NCBI GenBank assembly: GCA_016870455.1
Contig: VGBN01000010.1
Coordinates: 1 to 38,433 of the forward strand
Length of the DNA: 38,433 bases
DNA from: Actinomycetota bacterium
GTDB taxonomy: Bacteria; Actinomycetota; Actinomycetes; Nanopelagicales; Nanopelagicaceae
Direction of reading: 5' to 3'
The notes under the pieces were generated by a model, which saw only the letters and a program-made list of their open reading frames with translations, was not told where the DNA came from and searched no databases. Numbering within the stretch: position 1 is the first letter of the stretch; the number at the start of each line of letters is the position of its first letter. A program made the position numbers and the translations under genes. Below, piece after piece: positions 7,479 through 15,015 of this stretch.

Positions 7479-8677
7479 GTGGCATTAAATCCAACGCATT
7501 TACACTTGCTTACACATTTTTTAGAGAACCAGCAGAGAAAGTTATTCCTGAATTAAGAAGTTATGGGTTTTCTGGAATAAATTTAGCTCTTAATTATCAC
7601 AGCAGTCGTGATCTTTTGCTTCGTCAAGGACCGCAACTTGCGTATTTATCTGATGGATTTCATTACTATCAAGTTAATGATCAGGCGTACGAGCCAGGGG
7701 CGATCAAGCCAGAGCAAAAAGATCAACTTCCAACTAATCAAGTTTTGGATTCAGTGCTTAAAGTTGCCAAGGAGAATGATTTCGAAGTAAATGCCTGGGC
7801 TGTATATATGCATAACTCTGCAATTGGGATGGCTCATCCAGATTCAGTAGTTACAAATGCACTTGGAAATAAGTTTTTCTCAGAGCTCTGTCCTTCAAAC
7901 CCTGCCGTGGCTAAATATGCAGTAGGAATGAGTAAAGATTTAGCAAGTCGGGGGATTGATGGAATTAGAGCAGAGTCATTACATTTTCATGGAGCACGCC
8001 ATGGCGAACATCATGAGCGATTTTTTATTGAGTTAAGTCCAATTACTGAATTCTTGTTTGCATTATGTTTCTGCAATTATTGCAAGCAAAATTTTGAGGC
8101 GCGCAATGAAGATGTCGATAAGTTAATCTCAAAGGTTGCAAAATTACTTCTTTTAGTCTTTGAAGATAAGGATCCTTGGCTAGGTAAGCAATTGAATTTA
8201 TCAAACCTGGCTGAGGTTGCAGGTGAGCAAATCTTGAAATATCTCAAGTGTAGGGAAGAAGCAGTGACTAATCTTTATAGACAAATATCAGAGGTTACTA
8301 GCGGGGCCAAAATTAGCTTTAACTTTGTAGATCAAGCACCACTTCTAGACTTGAATTCACAGGATGCAATTTCAAATAGCTGGCAAGTGGGTATTGATAA
8401 TTCCCAAATAGTCCAGATCATAGATCGATACGAACCGTTGATCTATCGTCGCGAAAGTACTCAAGTAGCTAAACTTGCGGAAAACTATTTAAAGAACATT
8501 GCGCCTAATATCACAGCAATCCTTAGGCCTACTTATCCTGATTGCACTAGTGTCAATAATTTGTCTCAGAAAGTTGATTCTTTAGTTGGACTTGGCATAA
8601 GAGAAATAGATTTTTACCTTTTAGATACTATGCGTAAATCGGATTTAAATAATATAAAGAGCGTAATAACTAGCTAA
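7475..8677 (+). CDS. Cytoplasmic TIM-barrel protein resembling hypothetical glycoside hydrolases
   Basis: The ORF track begins at 7367, but the ATG at 7475 overlaps the permease stop as ATGA and gives a sensible 400-aa protein, so the first 36 track residues are dropped. There is no signal peptide. Features seen are GYGFSGINLALNYHS-like text at the start, SRGIDGIRAESLHFHGARHG near residue 160 (the G-hD-GIxxE pattern of a barrel strand with a possible catalytic acid), and CFCNYCKQNF near residue 190. The pair of CxxC-like cysteines followed by Phe is common in uncharacterised glycosyl-hydrolase-like families such as GHL6. It probably acts on the imported sugar, but activity is unproven and the family assignment is from memory of motifs. 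Confidence 0.55.
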   Translation: MSGIKSNAFTLAYTFFREPAEKVIPELRSYGFSGINLALNYHSSRDLLLRQGPQLAYLSDGFHYYQVNDQAYEPGAIKPEQKDQLPTNQVLDSVLKVAKENDFEVNAWAVYMHNSAIGMAHPDSVVTNALGNKFFSELCPSNPAVAKYAVGMSKDLASRGIDGIRAESLHFHGARHGEHHERFFIELSPITEFLFALCFCNYCKQNFEARNEDVDKLISKVAKLLLLVFEDKDPWLGKQLNLSNLAEVAGEQILKYLKCREEAVTNLYRQISEVTSGAKISFNFVDQAPLLDLNSQDAISNSWQVGIDNSQIVQIIDRYEPLIYRRESTQVAKLAENYLKNIAPNITAILRPTYPDCTSVNNLSQKVDSLVGLGIREIDFYLLDTMRKSDLNNIKSVITS

Positions 8678-8713
8678 TTATTGTAGAACTATTCACTAGA
8701 TAGGGAGTGCACT

Positions 8714-9610
8714 ATGGAGCGTGGTGTTTACTCAGTATTGCAAACTCCGCTGGATGAAAGTGAGAATCTAAATCAAAGTGTTTTCAAGCGAGAAATAGAT
8801 TGGTTGATTGAATGTGGTGTAAAAGGATTAGTTTTAGCAATGGTTTCAGAGGTCATGCGATTTACGGCGCAAGAGCGCCGCTCTCAGTGGCAATCTGCAC
8901 TTAAATTGATTGACAAACGTGTTCCTTTAATCGTCAGCGTCGGTGGTGAAAGTACAGCAATTGCAGTTTCATTAGCAAAGTTAGCTCAGATCGATGGCGC
9001 AACAGCATTAATGGCTACACCTCCAGCATCATTTCCGGCCACCTCTTCAGAGATTTACCTTTATTACTCAGCAATAATCGAAGCAGCAGATATTCCACTT
9101 ATAGTTCAGGACGCAAGCAATTACATGGGTCAGCCCCTTGAACTTAAGCTATATGGCGATCTGATAAAAAAATACGGAACAGAAAGAGTTCAATTTAAGC
9201 CTGAAGCAAAGCCGGTTAAAGAACGGGCTATGGCATTACAGGAAATCGCCAACGGAAAAGCGAGGATTTTTGAAGGGCAAAGTGGCATAGATTTACTTGA
9301 TACTCATCCAATTGGAGTAGTTGGCACTATGCCAGGTAGTGAGATTCCCTGGGCGATAATAAAGCTTTGGGATGCGTTAGAGGCCAATGATCTAGATCGT
9401 GCTCAAGAGTTTCATCATCTAGTTACACAACTTGTTGCATTTCAACAAAATATAGATGGCTATGTTGCAGTTGAAAAATATTTATTGGTTAAGCAGGGAA
9501 TTTTTGAGTCAGAACGTCAACGTGGTCCAGTGAGAACAATTTTAAGTGCTGAGATCAAACATGAAATTGATCAAATATTTGAAAAGCTAGTTAAATTGGC
9601 TAATAACTGA
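8714..9610 (+). CDS. Dihydrodipicolinate synthase / N-acetylneuraminate lyase family protein, divergent active site
   Basis: A 298-aa class I aldolase-type barrel. Members form a Schiff base with pyruvate or a 2-keto acid; the lysine is in VQFKPEAKP near residue 156. The usual GTTGE loop is replaced by AMVSEVMRFT (residues 42-51), and the catalytic Tyr of the usual YNxP motif is replaced in LIVQDASNYMG. These changes suggest a reaction other than dapA lysine biosynthesis, perhaps cleavage or dehydration of a sugar-derived 2-keto acid. A ribosome-binding site (GGGAG) lies 7-8 nt upstream of the ATG. It is the last gene of the transporter operon, and its end overlaps the end of the opposing nagA by 24 bp. 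The specific reaction is unknown. Confidence 0.75.
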   Translation: MERGVYSVLQTPLDESENLNQSVFKREIDWLIECGVKGLVLAMVSEVMRFTAQERRSQWQSALKLIDKRVPLIVSVGGESTAIAVSLAKLAQIDGATALMATPPASFPATSSEIYLYYSAIIEAADIPLIVQDASNYMGQPLELKLYGDLIKKYGTERVQFKPEAKPVKERAMALQEIANGKARIFEGQSGIDLLDTHPIGVVGTMPGSEIPWAIIKLWDALEANDLDRAQEFHHLVTQLVAFQQNIDGYVAVEKYLLVKQGIFESERQRGPVRTILSAEIKHEIDQIFEKLVKLANN

Positions 9611-10495
9611 TTCATAGCTAATACCAATCAAGTCACAAGGCCTAGTGGTTGCGCTGGCAATTGCAGTTTCAATTGGGATACCAAGTGCTATTAGACGATT
9701 AATCGAATCACCCAAATTAGCTACTCCACCAGCTAATTTTCCATCAATACTTCTTGCTTGCCCATTTTTTGCCACTACATTGATATCTCCGAAAGTAAAA
9801 TTACCATCACCTAATCCGGCAGCAGCAACTGCATCATTTGTAATGATGAATCGGTCCATAATTTTTGGTAAGGTTTGCATGAGCAGGTCATCTGAAACAT
9901 GAACACCATCTGCAATCACTTGCACCATTACATCTTGTCGCTCAATTGCAACATCACTTAATCCTTGAGCGGGAGGTTTAGACATGCCATTAAATAAGTG
10001 GGTGACAGTTTTGGCACCAGCATCAAAACCTGCATTTGCCTCTGATTTAGTGGCGTTTGAGTGTCCAAGTGAGACGATGATTTCCTGCCCTACCAAATAT
10101 TTGATTAAATCTTTTGCGCCAGCAATCTCTGGCGCAAGGGTTACAAGCCTGACTGATCCAGCAGATAACAACGCCTTGAGGTGTTCTAAGTTTGGTGGAG
10201 TAATAAATTCTTTAGGATGAACACCAGCTTTTTCAGTTGAGATAAATGGGCCTTCAAGATGAATACCAAGAATTAAAGCTTCACCGGGCTTAGGTTCTTT
10301 GCGAACAGTTTCAATCAATTCAATACTTCTTACTGCAGATTGAAGAGAGGTAGTAATTATGGTTGGCAGATATCCTGCGACCTCATTTTTGAATAGCGAT
10401 CTACTCACTACTCTTACCTCATCAGGAGTTTTGGCGGAGAGTAAATCGACACCCCCATGTCCATTAACCTGAAGATCTATGTATTTAGGCTTCAT
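9587..10495 (-). CDS. nagA: N-acetylglucosamine-6-phosphate deacetylase, short form
   Basis: The 302-aa protein has the NagA barrel core: YIDLQVNGHGGVDL at the N-terminus, HLEGPFIS with the metal-binding Glu near residue 123, LGHSNATKSEA and THLFNGMSK with the metal or substrate histidines, IADGVHV, and ITNDAVAAAGLGDG with the catalytic Asp. It would convert GlcNAc-6-P to GlcN-6-P plus acetate. The usual length is about 380 aa. Here the N-terminal strands before IDLQ and the C-terminal GxxADLV segment are both missing, so the urease-type beta-sandwich domain is absent. The ATG overlaps the kinase stop by 4 nt, leaving no room for a longer N-terminus. It is the last gene of the minus-strand operon. 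Confidence 0.82.
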   Translation of the reverse strand: MKPKYIDLQVNGHGGVDLLSAKTPDEVRVVSRSLFKNEVAGYLPTIITTSLQSAVRSIELIETVRKEPKPGEALILGIHLEGPFISTEKAGVHPKEFITPPNLEHLKALLSAGSVRLVTLAPEIAGAKDLIKYLVGQEIIVSLGHSNATKSEANAGFDAGAKTVTHLFNGMSKPPAQGLSDVAIERQDVMVQVIADGVHVSDDLLMQTLPKIMDRFIITNDAVAAAGLGDGNFTFGDINVVAKNGQARSIDGKLAGGVANLGDSINRLIALGIPIETAIASATTRPCDLIGISYESVISQFN

Positions 10496-11439
10496 TGTTT
10501 ATCAGACCTATAAATTTTGATCATAGGGGAGTAAATACCAGCATCATCTTTGTTAGCTAATATTTTTGCACCCTCTAGTGGAGATTTATTTGGTTTATGG
10601 AGCATCATTCCACTTGCTTTTATTTTTGAAACTACATTTTTGTAAGTCATGGTGTTCTCCGCTAATACCCCACCAAGCAGAGCTACCTGAAAATCTTTCC
10701 CTCCTTCACACACACGTCGTGCAGTATCAGCAATTAAAACAATCTCATCTCCTGCCTTGTCAATAATCTCTAGCGCCGTAGCATTACCAGAGGCAGCAAG
10801 CTCATTTACTAACTGTGCAAATTGCGCAATTGCATGTACTGCCCGATTACTTTGATGAACAACGTGTGGTAAATGGTAAGGATCAGCATTAAAGTGTTGG
10901 CAGGCAACCGCAAGCAATTGGGCAGCTCCTGGTGTTTGATCACGCCCATCACTAGAACGCAAGGCATAATTTAAACCCATCCGGCCTATCCAATAAGCAC
11001 TAGCCACATCTCCAATTAAATGACCATCACCAGATAAAGAGTGCAAAATGGTGCCTGATTTACCAACAGCTAATGCAGTAATACCTGTGCCGGCAGTGAT
11101 TACTACCCCATCAGTTTCAATAGCAGCGGCGCAAGAGCTCACCGAATCACTACAGATCCACAGCTCCTCTACCTTGCTATTTTTGAAAACTAGATTTGCA
11201 ATACCTTGATAACTCTTGGTGTCGGCTGGCAAGGTAGCAACCGCAAGCACTGCCCGGGAGATACTTCCTTCAAACTGATTAGCAAAGGTTGTGACAACAT
11301 TTGCTAAGTAATCAACAAGGGAACCCTCGCCAGGAGTAATTCCAGGAAAATCTTTATAATTTTTTTCTATGCCGTCAACACCCGCAGCTGCGCGAATACC
11401 ACCACCGCCACCATCAAAGTAAATAACTGTCTTAGACAT
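10492..11439 (-). CDS. BadF/BadG/BcrA-family sugar kinase, probable N-acetylglucosamine kinase
   Basis: A 315-aa actin-fold ATPase. The N-terminal phosphate loop is FDGGGGGIRAA (a variant of DGGGTKT), TAGTGITALAV near residue 117 binds phosphate, and SGDGHLIGDVASAYWIGR near residue 135 is a hallmark of the BadF-type GlcNAc kinases; VALLGGVLAEN follows near residue 253. It is predicted to phosphorylate GlcNAc or a related amino sugar on entry. It sits between the SIS gene (1-nt overlap, TAATG) and nagA (4-nt overlap, ATGA), giving the order of a complete GlcNAc route: kinase, deacetylase, deaminase. The first loop has Ile-Arg where many family members have Thr-Lys, so the exact substrate is uncertain. 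Confidence 0.75.
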   Translation of the reverse strand: MSKTVIYFDGGGGGIRAAAGVDGIEKNYKDFPGITPGEGSLVDYLANVVTTFANQFEGSISRAVLAVATLPADTKSYQGIANLVFKNSKVEELWICSDSVSSCAAAIETDGVVITAGTGITALAVGKSGTILHSLSGDGHLIGDVASAYWIGRMGLNYALRSSDGRDQTPGAAQLLAVACQHFNADPYHLPHVVHQSNRAVHAIAQFAQLVNELAASGNATALEIIDKAGDEIVLIADTARRVCEGGKDFQVALLGGVLAENTMTYKNVVSKIKASGMMLHKPNKSPLEGAKILANKDDAGIYSPMIKIYRSDKQ

Positions 11440-12473
11440 TAGTTAGTCAGTGTCACTTTACTCAGACCGGTAGGTCTATCTGGGTCCAATCCATTTTTCC
11501 TGGCAAATTCCAAAGCAAAGCGTTGCCCAATTATGCAATCGATAATGCAGTTATGGATTTCATTTCCAGTTTTTGCACCCTCGATCACAATCTCACCAGG
11601 CACTACTAAAGAGTTGGTGCCAATCCAATAAATCTTTGGAGATCTACTTCTGATTTGCGTCATGTAATCTTTTACAAAGCTTAGATCTGAGTCATTTTGA
11701 GCTACTAAAAATAATTGCGTTTTTGAAGTTAGTGCTGAAATAGGTCCATGCATATAATCGGCGATTGATAAGCCCTGCACAGGGATTTTACTGGTTTCTT
11801 GAATTTTTAATGCAAACTCTTTTGCATTGGGATATGAAAACCCTCGACCAAGAACAACGATTTCATTTTGAGGATTAACTGAGTCAACTGCACTAGAAAC
11901 AAGATTTTTATCTGAGACTAATAACTTTGCTTGGGTGACTATCGAGTCGGCAGTTGTTTTTTGATTTAGCCAGCCATCAACAAGAATTAGTGAACATAGA
12001 AGTTCAGCTGCGTAGCTCTTAGTGGCAGCTACAGCATTCTCTTTACCTGCTAGTAATGACAGGTGCAGATCTGCTGACTTGGCTAATGGCGAAAGCTCAT
12101 CATTTGTCATTGCTATCAAAAATCCACCACCGGCCTTGGCGGCCTTTGAGAACTTGATTAAATCAGAGGACTGCCCGCTTTGCGATATGGCTATAACTAG
12201 CGTGTTATCAAATTTCAATTGGGTGTCATAAATAGTAACTGAGGAAAGAGAGGTAAGACCAACTGGTAGACCGATTTTGGTTTCGATTAAGTACTTAAGA
12301 AAGTGAGCAGCATTGTCGGAGGTGCCACGGCCTAAAATTTGGACTGAATTAAAATCATGTTTCGTGAAAACATCATGCAATTTATCAAACTGATTTGAAT
12401 TGTCCAGAATTGTTTGAAATACCTCAGGAATTTGGGAGATCTCTGATTCCATTGATATACCTAAACTGGGCAT
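11439..12473 (-). CDS. Double-SIS-domain sugar-phosphate isomerase/deaminase (NagB-II / GlmS-like)
   Basis: Two SIS domains are visible: LGRGTSDNAAHFLKYLIE near the N-terminus with AISQSGQSSDLIKF, then VVLGRGFSYPNAKEFALKIQE in the second half. ADYMHGPISAL matches the HGP motif of GlmS and NagB-II. There is no glutaminase domain, so it should deaminate or isomerise, most simply GlcN-6-P to Fru-6-P plus ammonia. The track ORF starts at a TTG (12509). Alignment by eye with NagB-II proteins favours ATG 12473 or 12452, before MESEISQIPEVF; no ribosome-binding site settles this. It is the first gene of the three-gene amino-sugar operon. Confidence 0.75.
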   Translation of the reverse strand: MPSLGISMESEISQIPEVFQTILDNSNQFDKLHDVFTKHDFNSVQILGRGTSDNAAHFLKYLIETKIGLPVGLTSLSSVTIYDTQLKFDNTLVIAISQSGQSSDLIKFSKAAKAGGGFLIAMTNDELSPLAKSADLHLSLLAGKENAVAATKSYAAELLCSLILVDGWLNQKTTADSIVTQAKLLVSDKNLVSSAVDSVNPQNEIVVLGRGFSYPNAKEFALKIQETSKIPVQGLSIADYMHGPISALTSKTQLFLVAQNDSDLSFVKDYMTQIRSRSPKIYWIGTNSLVVPGEIVIEGAKTGNEIHNCIIDCIIGQRFALEFARKNGLDPDRPTGLSKVTLTN

Positions 12474-12529
12474 GAGGTATTTTCGCATAAAACAAGTAGA
12501 TTGAGCCAAAATTTGGATTTCTTGAGCAC

Positions 12530-12688
12530 CTAATCCGCTGTAATGGTTGTTTTTACCATGATTTCTAAGACTTCTCCATAGTCAAACGCTTTGTCCATGA
12601 CTCTTGAATTTATCAATGTTGAACTAGAAGCAATCTCATCTTTATTTCTAGCAAATTTAAATTTAGTCTCCTTCAAACTAGTTGCCAA
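12530..12688 (-). CDS. Possible small gene (52 aa), not in the ORF track
   Basis: On the minus strand a frame opens at TTG 12688 (MATSLKETKFKFARNKDEIA...) and ends with ...MVKTTITAD at TAG 12530. About 43 of 52 codons begin with a purine, a strong coding-like RNY bias. It ends about 57 nt before the SIS gene start and runs the same way. No good ribosome-binding site or recognised family was seen. It may be a genuine small protein, or the surviving C-terminus of a decayed gene such as a former regulator of the amino-sugar operon. Internal ATG codons could also serve as starts. Confidence 0.35.
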   Translation of the reverse strand: MATSLKETKFKFARNKDEIASSSTLINSRVMDKAFDYGEVLEIMVKTTITAD

Positions 12689-12749
12689 GGACTATGTAAG
12701 GATTTAAACTAATCTAAACAACAAATTATTCTTCAAATTTAAGAGATGA

Positions 12750-13172
12750 GTGAGTATGGCAGATTTAGCTAAAAATAAGGAGTTGGTCTGTCAATTTTTT
12801 GAGCAAATATGGAATCAGGGAGATGAAAGTGCGATTGATAGGTTTATTGCAGAAGATGCTGCTGGTAACGATCCCAAGTTTGGCGTAGGTAGAGAGTCAT
12901 TCCGACAGCAATGGCGCAAGTGGCGAATAGCATTTCCAGATATCAATTTTGCAATTGAGGAGTTAATCGCTGAGGAAGATGTAGTTGTTTCTCGATGGAA
13001 ATTGACCGGTACTCATCTAGGGCAATATCTAGATATAAAAGCAACTGGAAAGAAGATTTCAGTTGATGGCGTCAGCATCGACCGGTTAAAGGATGGCATG
13101 GTAGTTTCAGGTTTTGATGCCTGGGATTCAAATGTATTGATTGAACAGTTGAACTCATTGCAAGCAGATTAG
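12750..13172 (+). CDS. SnoaL-like / ester-cyclase-like protein (NTF2-like fold)
   Basis: A 140-aa protein with the NTF2-like pattern of SnoaL-type proteins: NKELVCQFFEQIWNQGDESAIDRFIAED at the N-terminus, FRQQWRKWRIAFPDINFAIEELIAEEDVVVSRWKLTGTH in the middle and DGMVVSGFDAWD near the C-terminus. Such proteins act as small cyclases, isomerases or ligand-binding domains in the cytosol, and most are uncharacterised. The start is either GTG 12750 (MSMADL) or ATG 12756 (MADL); a weak AAGAG upstream slightly favours the GTG. It stands alone between the amino-sugar operon and the Nudix gene, and no metabolic role can be read from context. Confidence 0.7.
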   Translation: MSMADLAKNKELVCQFFEQIWNQGDESAIDRFIAEDAAGNDPKFGVGRESFRQQWRKWRIAFPDINFAIEELIAEEDVVVSRWKLTGTHLGQYLDIKATGKKISVDGVSIDRLKDGMVVSGFDAWDSNVLIEQLNSLQAD

Positions 13173-13191
13173 GTGCCCAATATGCTGCAGA

Positions 13192-13683
13192 CTAATTTTT
13201 TAATTTAGCCAAAAGCTGTGGCCAAGTATTAGCAAAGCTGGGATGTAGATTTTTATTTGAAACCTGATCAATCTCAACCCAAGCAACCTCTTTAGATTCA
13301 TCATTTGCCTCATGGGCAATTAATTCAGGATGTGCCTGCGCAATTACTGTGTGATAAGCCCAAACCCCATGATCATCGGTAAAAATCTCACCTGGGGTTA
13401 AGTGGTGGGCAAAGATGCCAACCTCTTCATGAGCCTCTCTTATCGCAGCCTCAACTGGGCTCTCATGGGAGTCTTTTGCTCCACCTGGAATACCCCAAGT
13501 GCCACCATTGTGTACCCAGGGTGCACGGTGTTGCATCAAAATACTTTTACCTCTTACTAACAGTAATCCTGCTGCGCCATGTAAACCCCAATGTTTGCCA
13601 CCGCAATCACACTCAATCCAACCATCTCCATCACGGTGTGCCATGGCAGAAGTTTTACACACAATTAAACAATTCACAGCCAT
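13192..13683 (-). CDS. Nudix hydrolase
   Basis: A 163-aa protein with a complete Nudix box, GGAKDSHESPVEAAIREAHE followed by EVG, near residues 73-95; the REAHEE glutamates bind the divalent metal. Family members hydrolyse nucleoside diphosphates linked to another group. Before the Nudix fold, IECDCGGKHWGLHGAAGLLL is a conserved opening seen in actinobacterial members, whose first cysteines might bind a metal. The track start is ATG 13683. A second ATG at 13644 (MAHRDGDGW) has a TAAAAC box 7 nt upstream and is a possible leaderless start, so the first 13 residues are uncertain. The adjacent lipoprotein gene is divergent, 47 bp away. Confidence 0.82.
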   Translation of the reverse strand: MAVNCLIVCKTSAMAHRDGDGWIECDCGGKHWGLHGAAGLLLVRGKSILMQHRAPWVHNGGTWGIPGGAKDSHESPVEAAIREAHEEVGIFAHHLTPGEIFTDDHGVWAYHTVIAQAHPELIAHEANDESKEVAWVEIDQVSNKNLHPSFANTWPQLLAKLKN

Positions 13684-13718
13684 AAGTTTTTTCCAAGCAG
13701 ATACTTAGTGAAATTACC

Positions 13719-13730
13719 TAAATTACCCCT
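13719..13730 (+). promoter_or_regulatory. Leaderless -10 box before the DUF6318-like lipoprotein gene
   Basis: TAAATT (13719-13724) is followed by six bases and then the ATG at 13731. There is no Shine-Dalgarno sequence. The geometry is the same as at the starts at 164, 28869 and 32565. Confidence 0.45.
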
Positions 13731-14252
13731 ATGTTAAGTTTTAAAAGGTTAATCATTATTATGCTTTTGCCAGCATTATTAAGTAGCTGTGCTAGAGCAC
13801 AAGGAGCACTAGCACCAACTGGAGTACCACCAGCAAGTGAAGGGTTTGCTCCAATTGATCAATCAGATAGGTCATATCTGCCAGATGTTGAGCCAGCCGC
13901 CCTTGAGCCAATAATTAATTATGTTGATGGTTTAAATCTGGCATTAACTGGTGAGTTTTTATACCTTAGATCAACTGCCATTAGCAGCTGTGATTGTTTA
14001 GCAATAGCAGATCGGCTTGCCAAGTTGTTTAAGAGTGCAACTTTGGTGGGGGGTAGCTATCAATTAAAACGAGTTGATCTTGCTAAAGATGGGGTTAATC
14101 AAAAAAGTTTTGCAGTGGTAATTGATCGAAGTGATATTAGAAAAATAGACAAATCAAGTAGGCAATCAATCTTATGGAGTGCTTCTACTATCAAAAATAC
14201 TTTTACCGTAAAACGGATAGGAAAGGGGTGGTTATTAAGCGATATCAAGTAG
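13731..14252 (+). CDS. Secreted lipoprotein, DUF6318-like
   Basis: A 173-aa protein with a lipoprotein signal: KR, a hydrophobic stretch LIIIMLLPALLSSC with the lipobox LSSC near residues 17-20, then a flexible Ala/Pro/Gly segment. The body (PAALEPIINYVDGLNLALTGEFLYLRS..., then SSCDCLAIADRL) resembles the actinobacterial DUF6318 family, including its CxC cysteines. It should be anchored on the outer face of the membrane. Its function is unknown. The 3' end overlaps the next gene by 25 nt, so the pair is probably co-transcribed and coupled. ATG 13731 has a leaderless promoter. Confidence 0.65.
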   Translation: MLSFKRLIIIMLLPALLSSCARAQGALAPTGVPPASEGFAPIDQSDRSYLPDVEPAALEPIINYVDGLNLALTGEFLYLRSTAISSCDCLAIADRLAKLFKSATLVGGSYQLKRVDLAKDGVNQKSFAVVIDRSDIRKIDKSSRQSILWSASTIKNTFTVKRIGKGWLLSDIK

Positions 14253-14947
14253 CTTTAATCATCTGGCTACTTCTGCCAATACCAGCGCATGCTGCATCAG
14301 ATTGCATCGATAAGACCTGTGTGGATGTCTTTACTGAGGATAATCAATTGATAATTACCGCCTCAAAAAATGGGGCAAAGCCAACACCTAGTAAAAGACC
14401 AGTTAGTAAACCAAAGCCGGTGGTAAGTAAGCAGAGCACCCCAAAGCCGGTAACTAAAACTGCTCCGCCAAAACAGAGCACACCCAGCAAGCCCAAGCCA
14501 AAGGCTGCGCCAATCAAAAAGGTTGCCACCACCTCTTTATCTGATCGATTAATCAAATTACTGCCGGTAGGTGATATAAATTTTCAGCCAGAAAGAGATG
14601 CGCTAGTTAATTTACCGGTTTACTTTTGGACCCAAACTCCACAACGATTTAATGCAGTAGTGCCAATTCTTGATCTAATTGTTTATGTAAATCTATATTC
14701 AACCTTTACCTGGAGCTTTGGTGATGGCAGGGTAATCATCACCACCAATCAAGGTGGCCCTTACCCAGTTGGGGTGATTACCAATACCTATCAAAAAAAT
14801 GGAGAGTACCCAGTTAACCTAATGGTGATCTGGCGTGGCACCTGGTCGGTAAATGGGGTTACCACACCAATTAGTGGCAATGGGATTACTCAAAGTATTA
14901 CAAGAGATATCTCAGTTGTTAATGCGGTGGGAAGATTTACTAAGTAA
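14228..14947 (+). CDS. Secreted protein with Pro/Lys-rich linker and PKD-like domain
   Basis: The track ORF starts at 14174 inside the lipoprotein gene. GTG 14228 is a better start: AGGA lies 5 nt upstream, and the protein then opens with a clean signal peptide (KRYQVALIIWLLLPIPAHAA, cleavage after AHA). That leaves 239 aa. A stretch of about 45 residues rich in Lys, Pro, Ser and Thr (residues 50-95; KPKPVVSKQSTPKP) is a probable cell-wall-spanning linker. The C-terminal part has TWSFGDGRVIITT and YQKNGEYPVNLMVIWRGTW, the WxFGDG...Y...GxYxVxLxV pattern of PKD or immunoglobulin-like folds. It is likely exported and wall-associated, paired with the upstream lipoprotein. Function unknown. Confidence 0.6.
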   Translation: MVIKRYQVALIIWLLLPIPAHAASDCIDKTCVDVFTEDNQLIITASKNGAKPTPSKRPVSKPKPVVSKQSTPKPVTKTAPPKQSTPSKPKPKAAPIKKVATTSLSDRLIKLLPVGDINFQPERDALVNLPVYFWTQTPQRFNAVVPILDLIVYVNLYSTFTWSFGDGRVIITTNQGGPYPVGVITNTYQKNGEYPVNLMVIWRGTWSVNGVTTPISGNGITQSITRDISVVNAVGRFTK

Positions 14948-15015
14948 GTCAGTTGATATCCACAATTTAATATTTAGGTGAGAAATTAAACTCACCACTT
15001 TGCCACTCTTTGCCT

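Noticed and set aside
12543-12559. Inverted repeat ATGGT-N7-ACCAT upstream of the SIS gene, considered as a GntR/DasR-like operator
   Set aside because: The arms are only 5 bp, the spacing does not match the TGGT-N4-ACCA pattern, and it lies inside the 52-codon frame.
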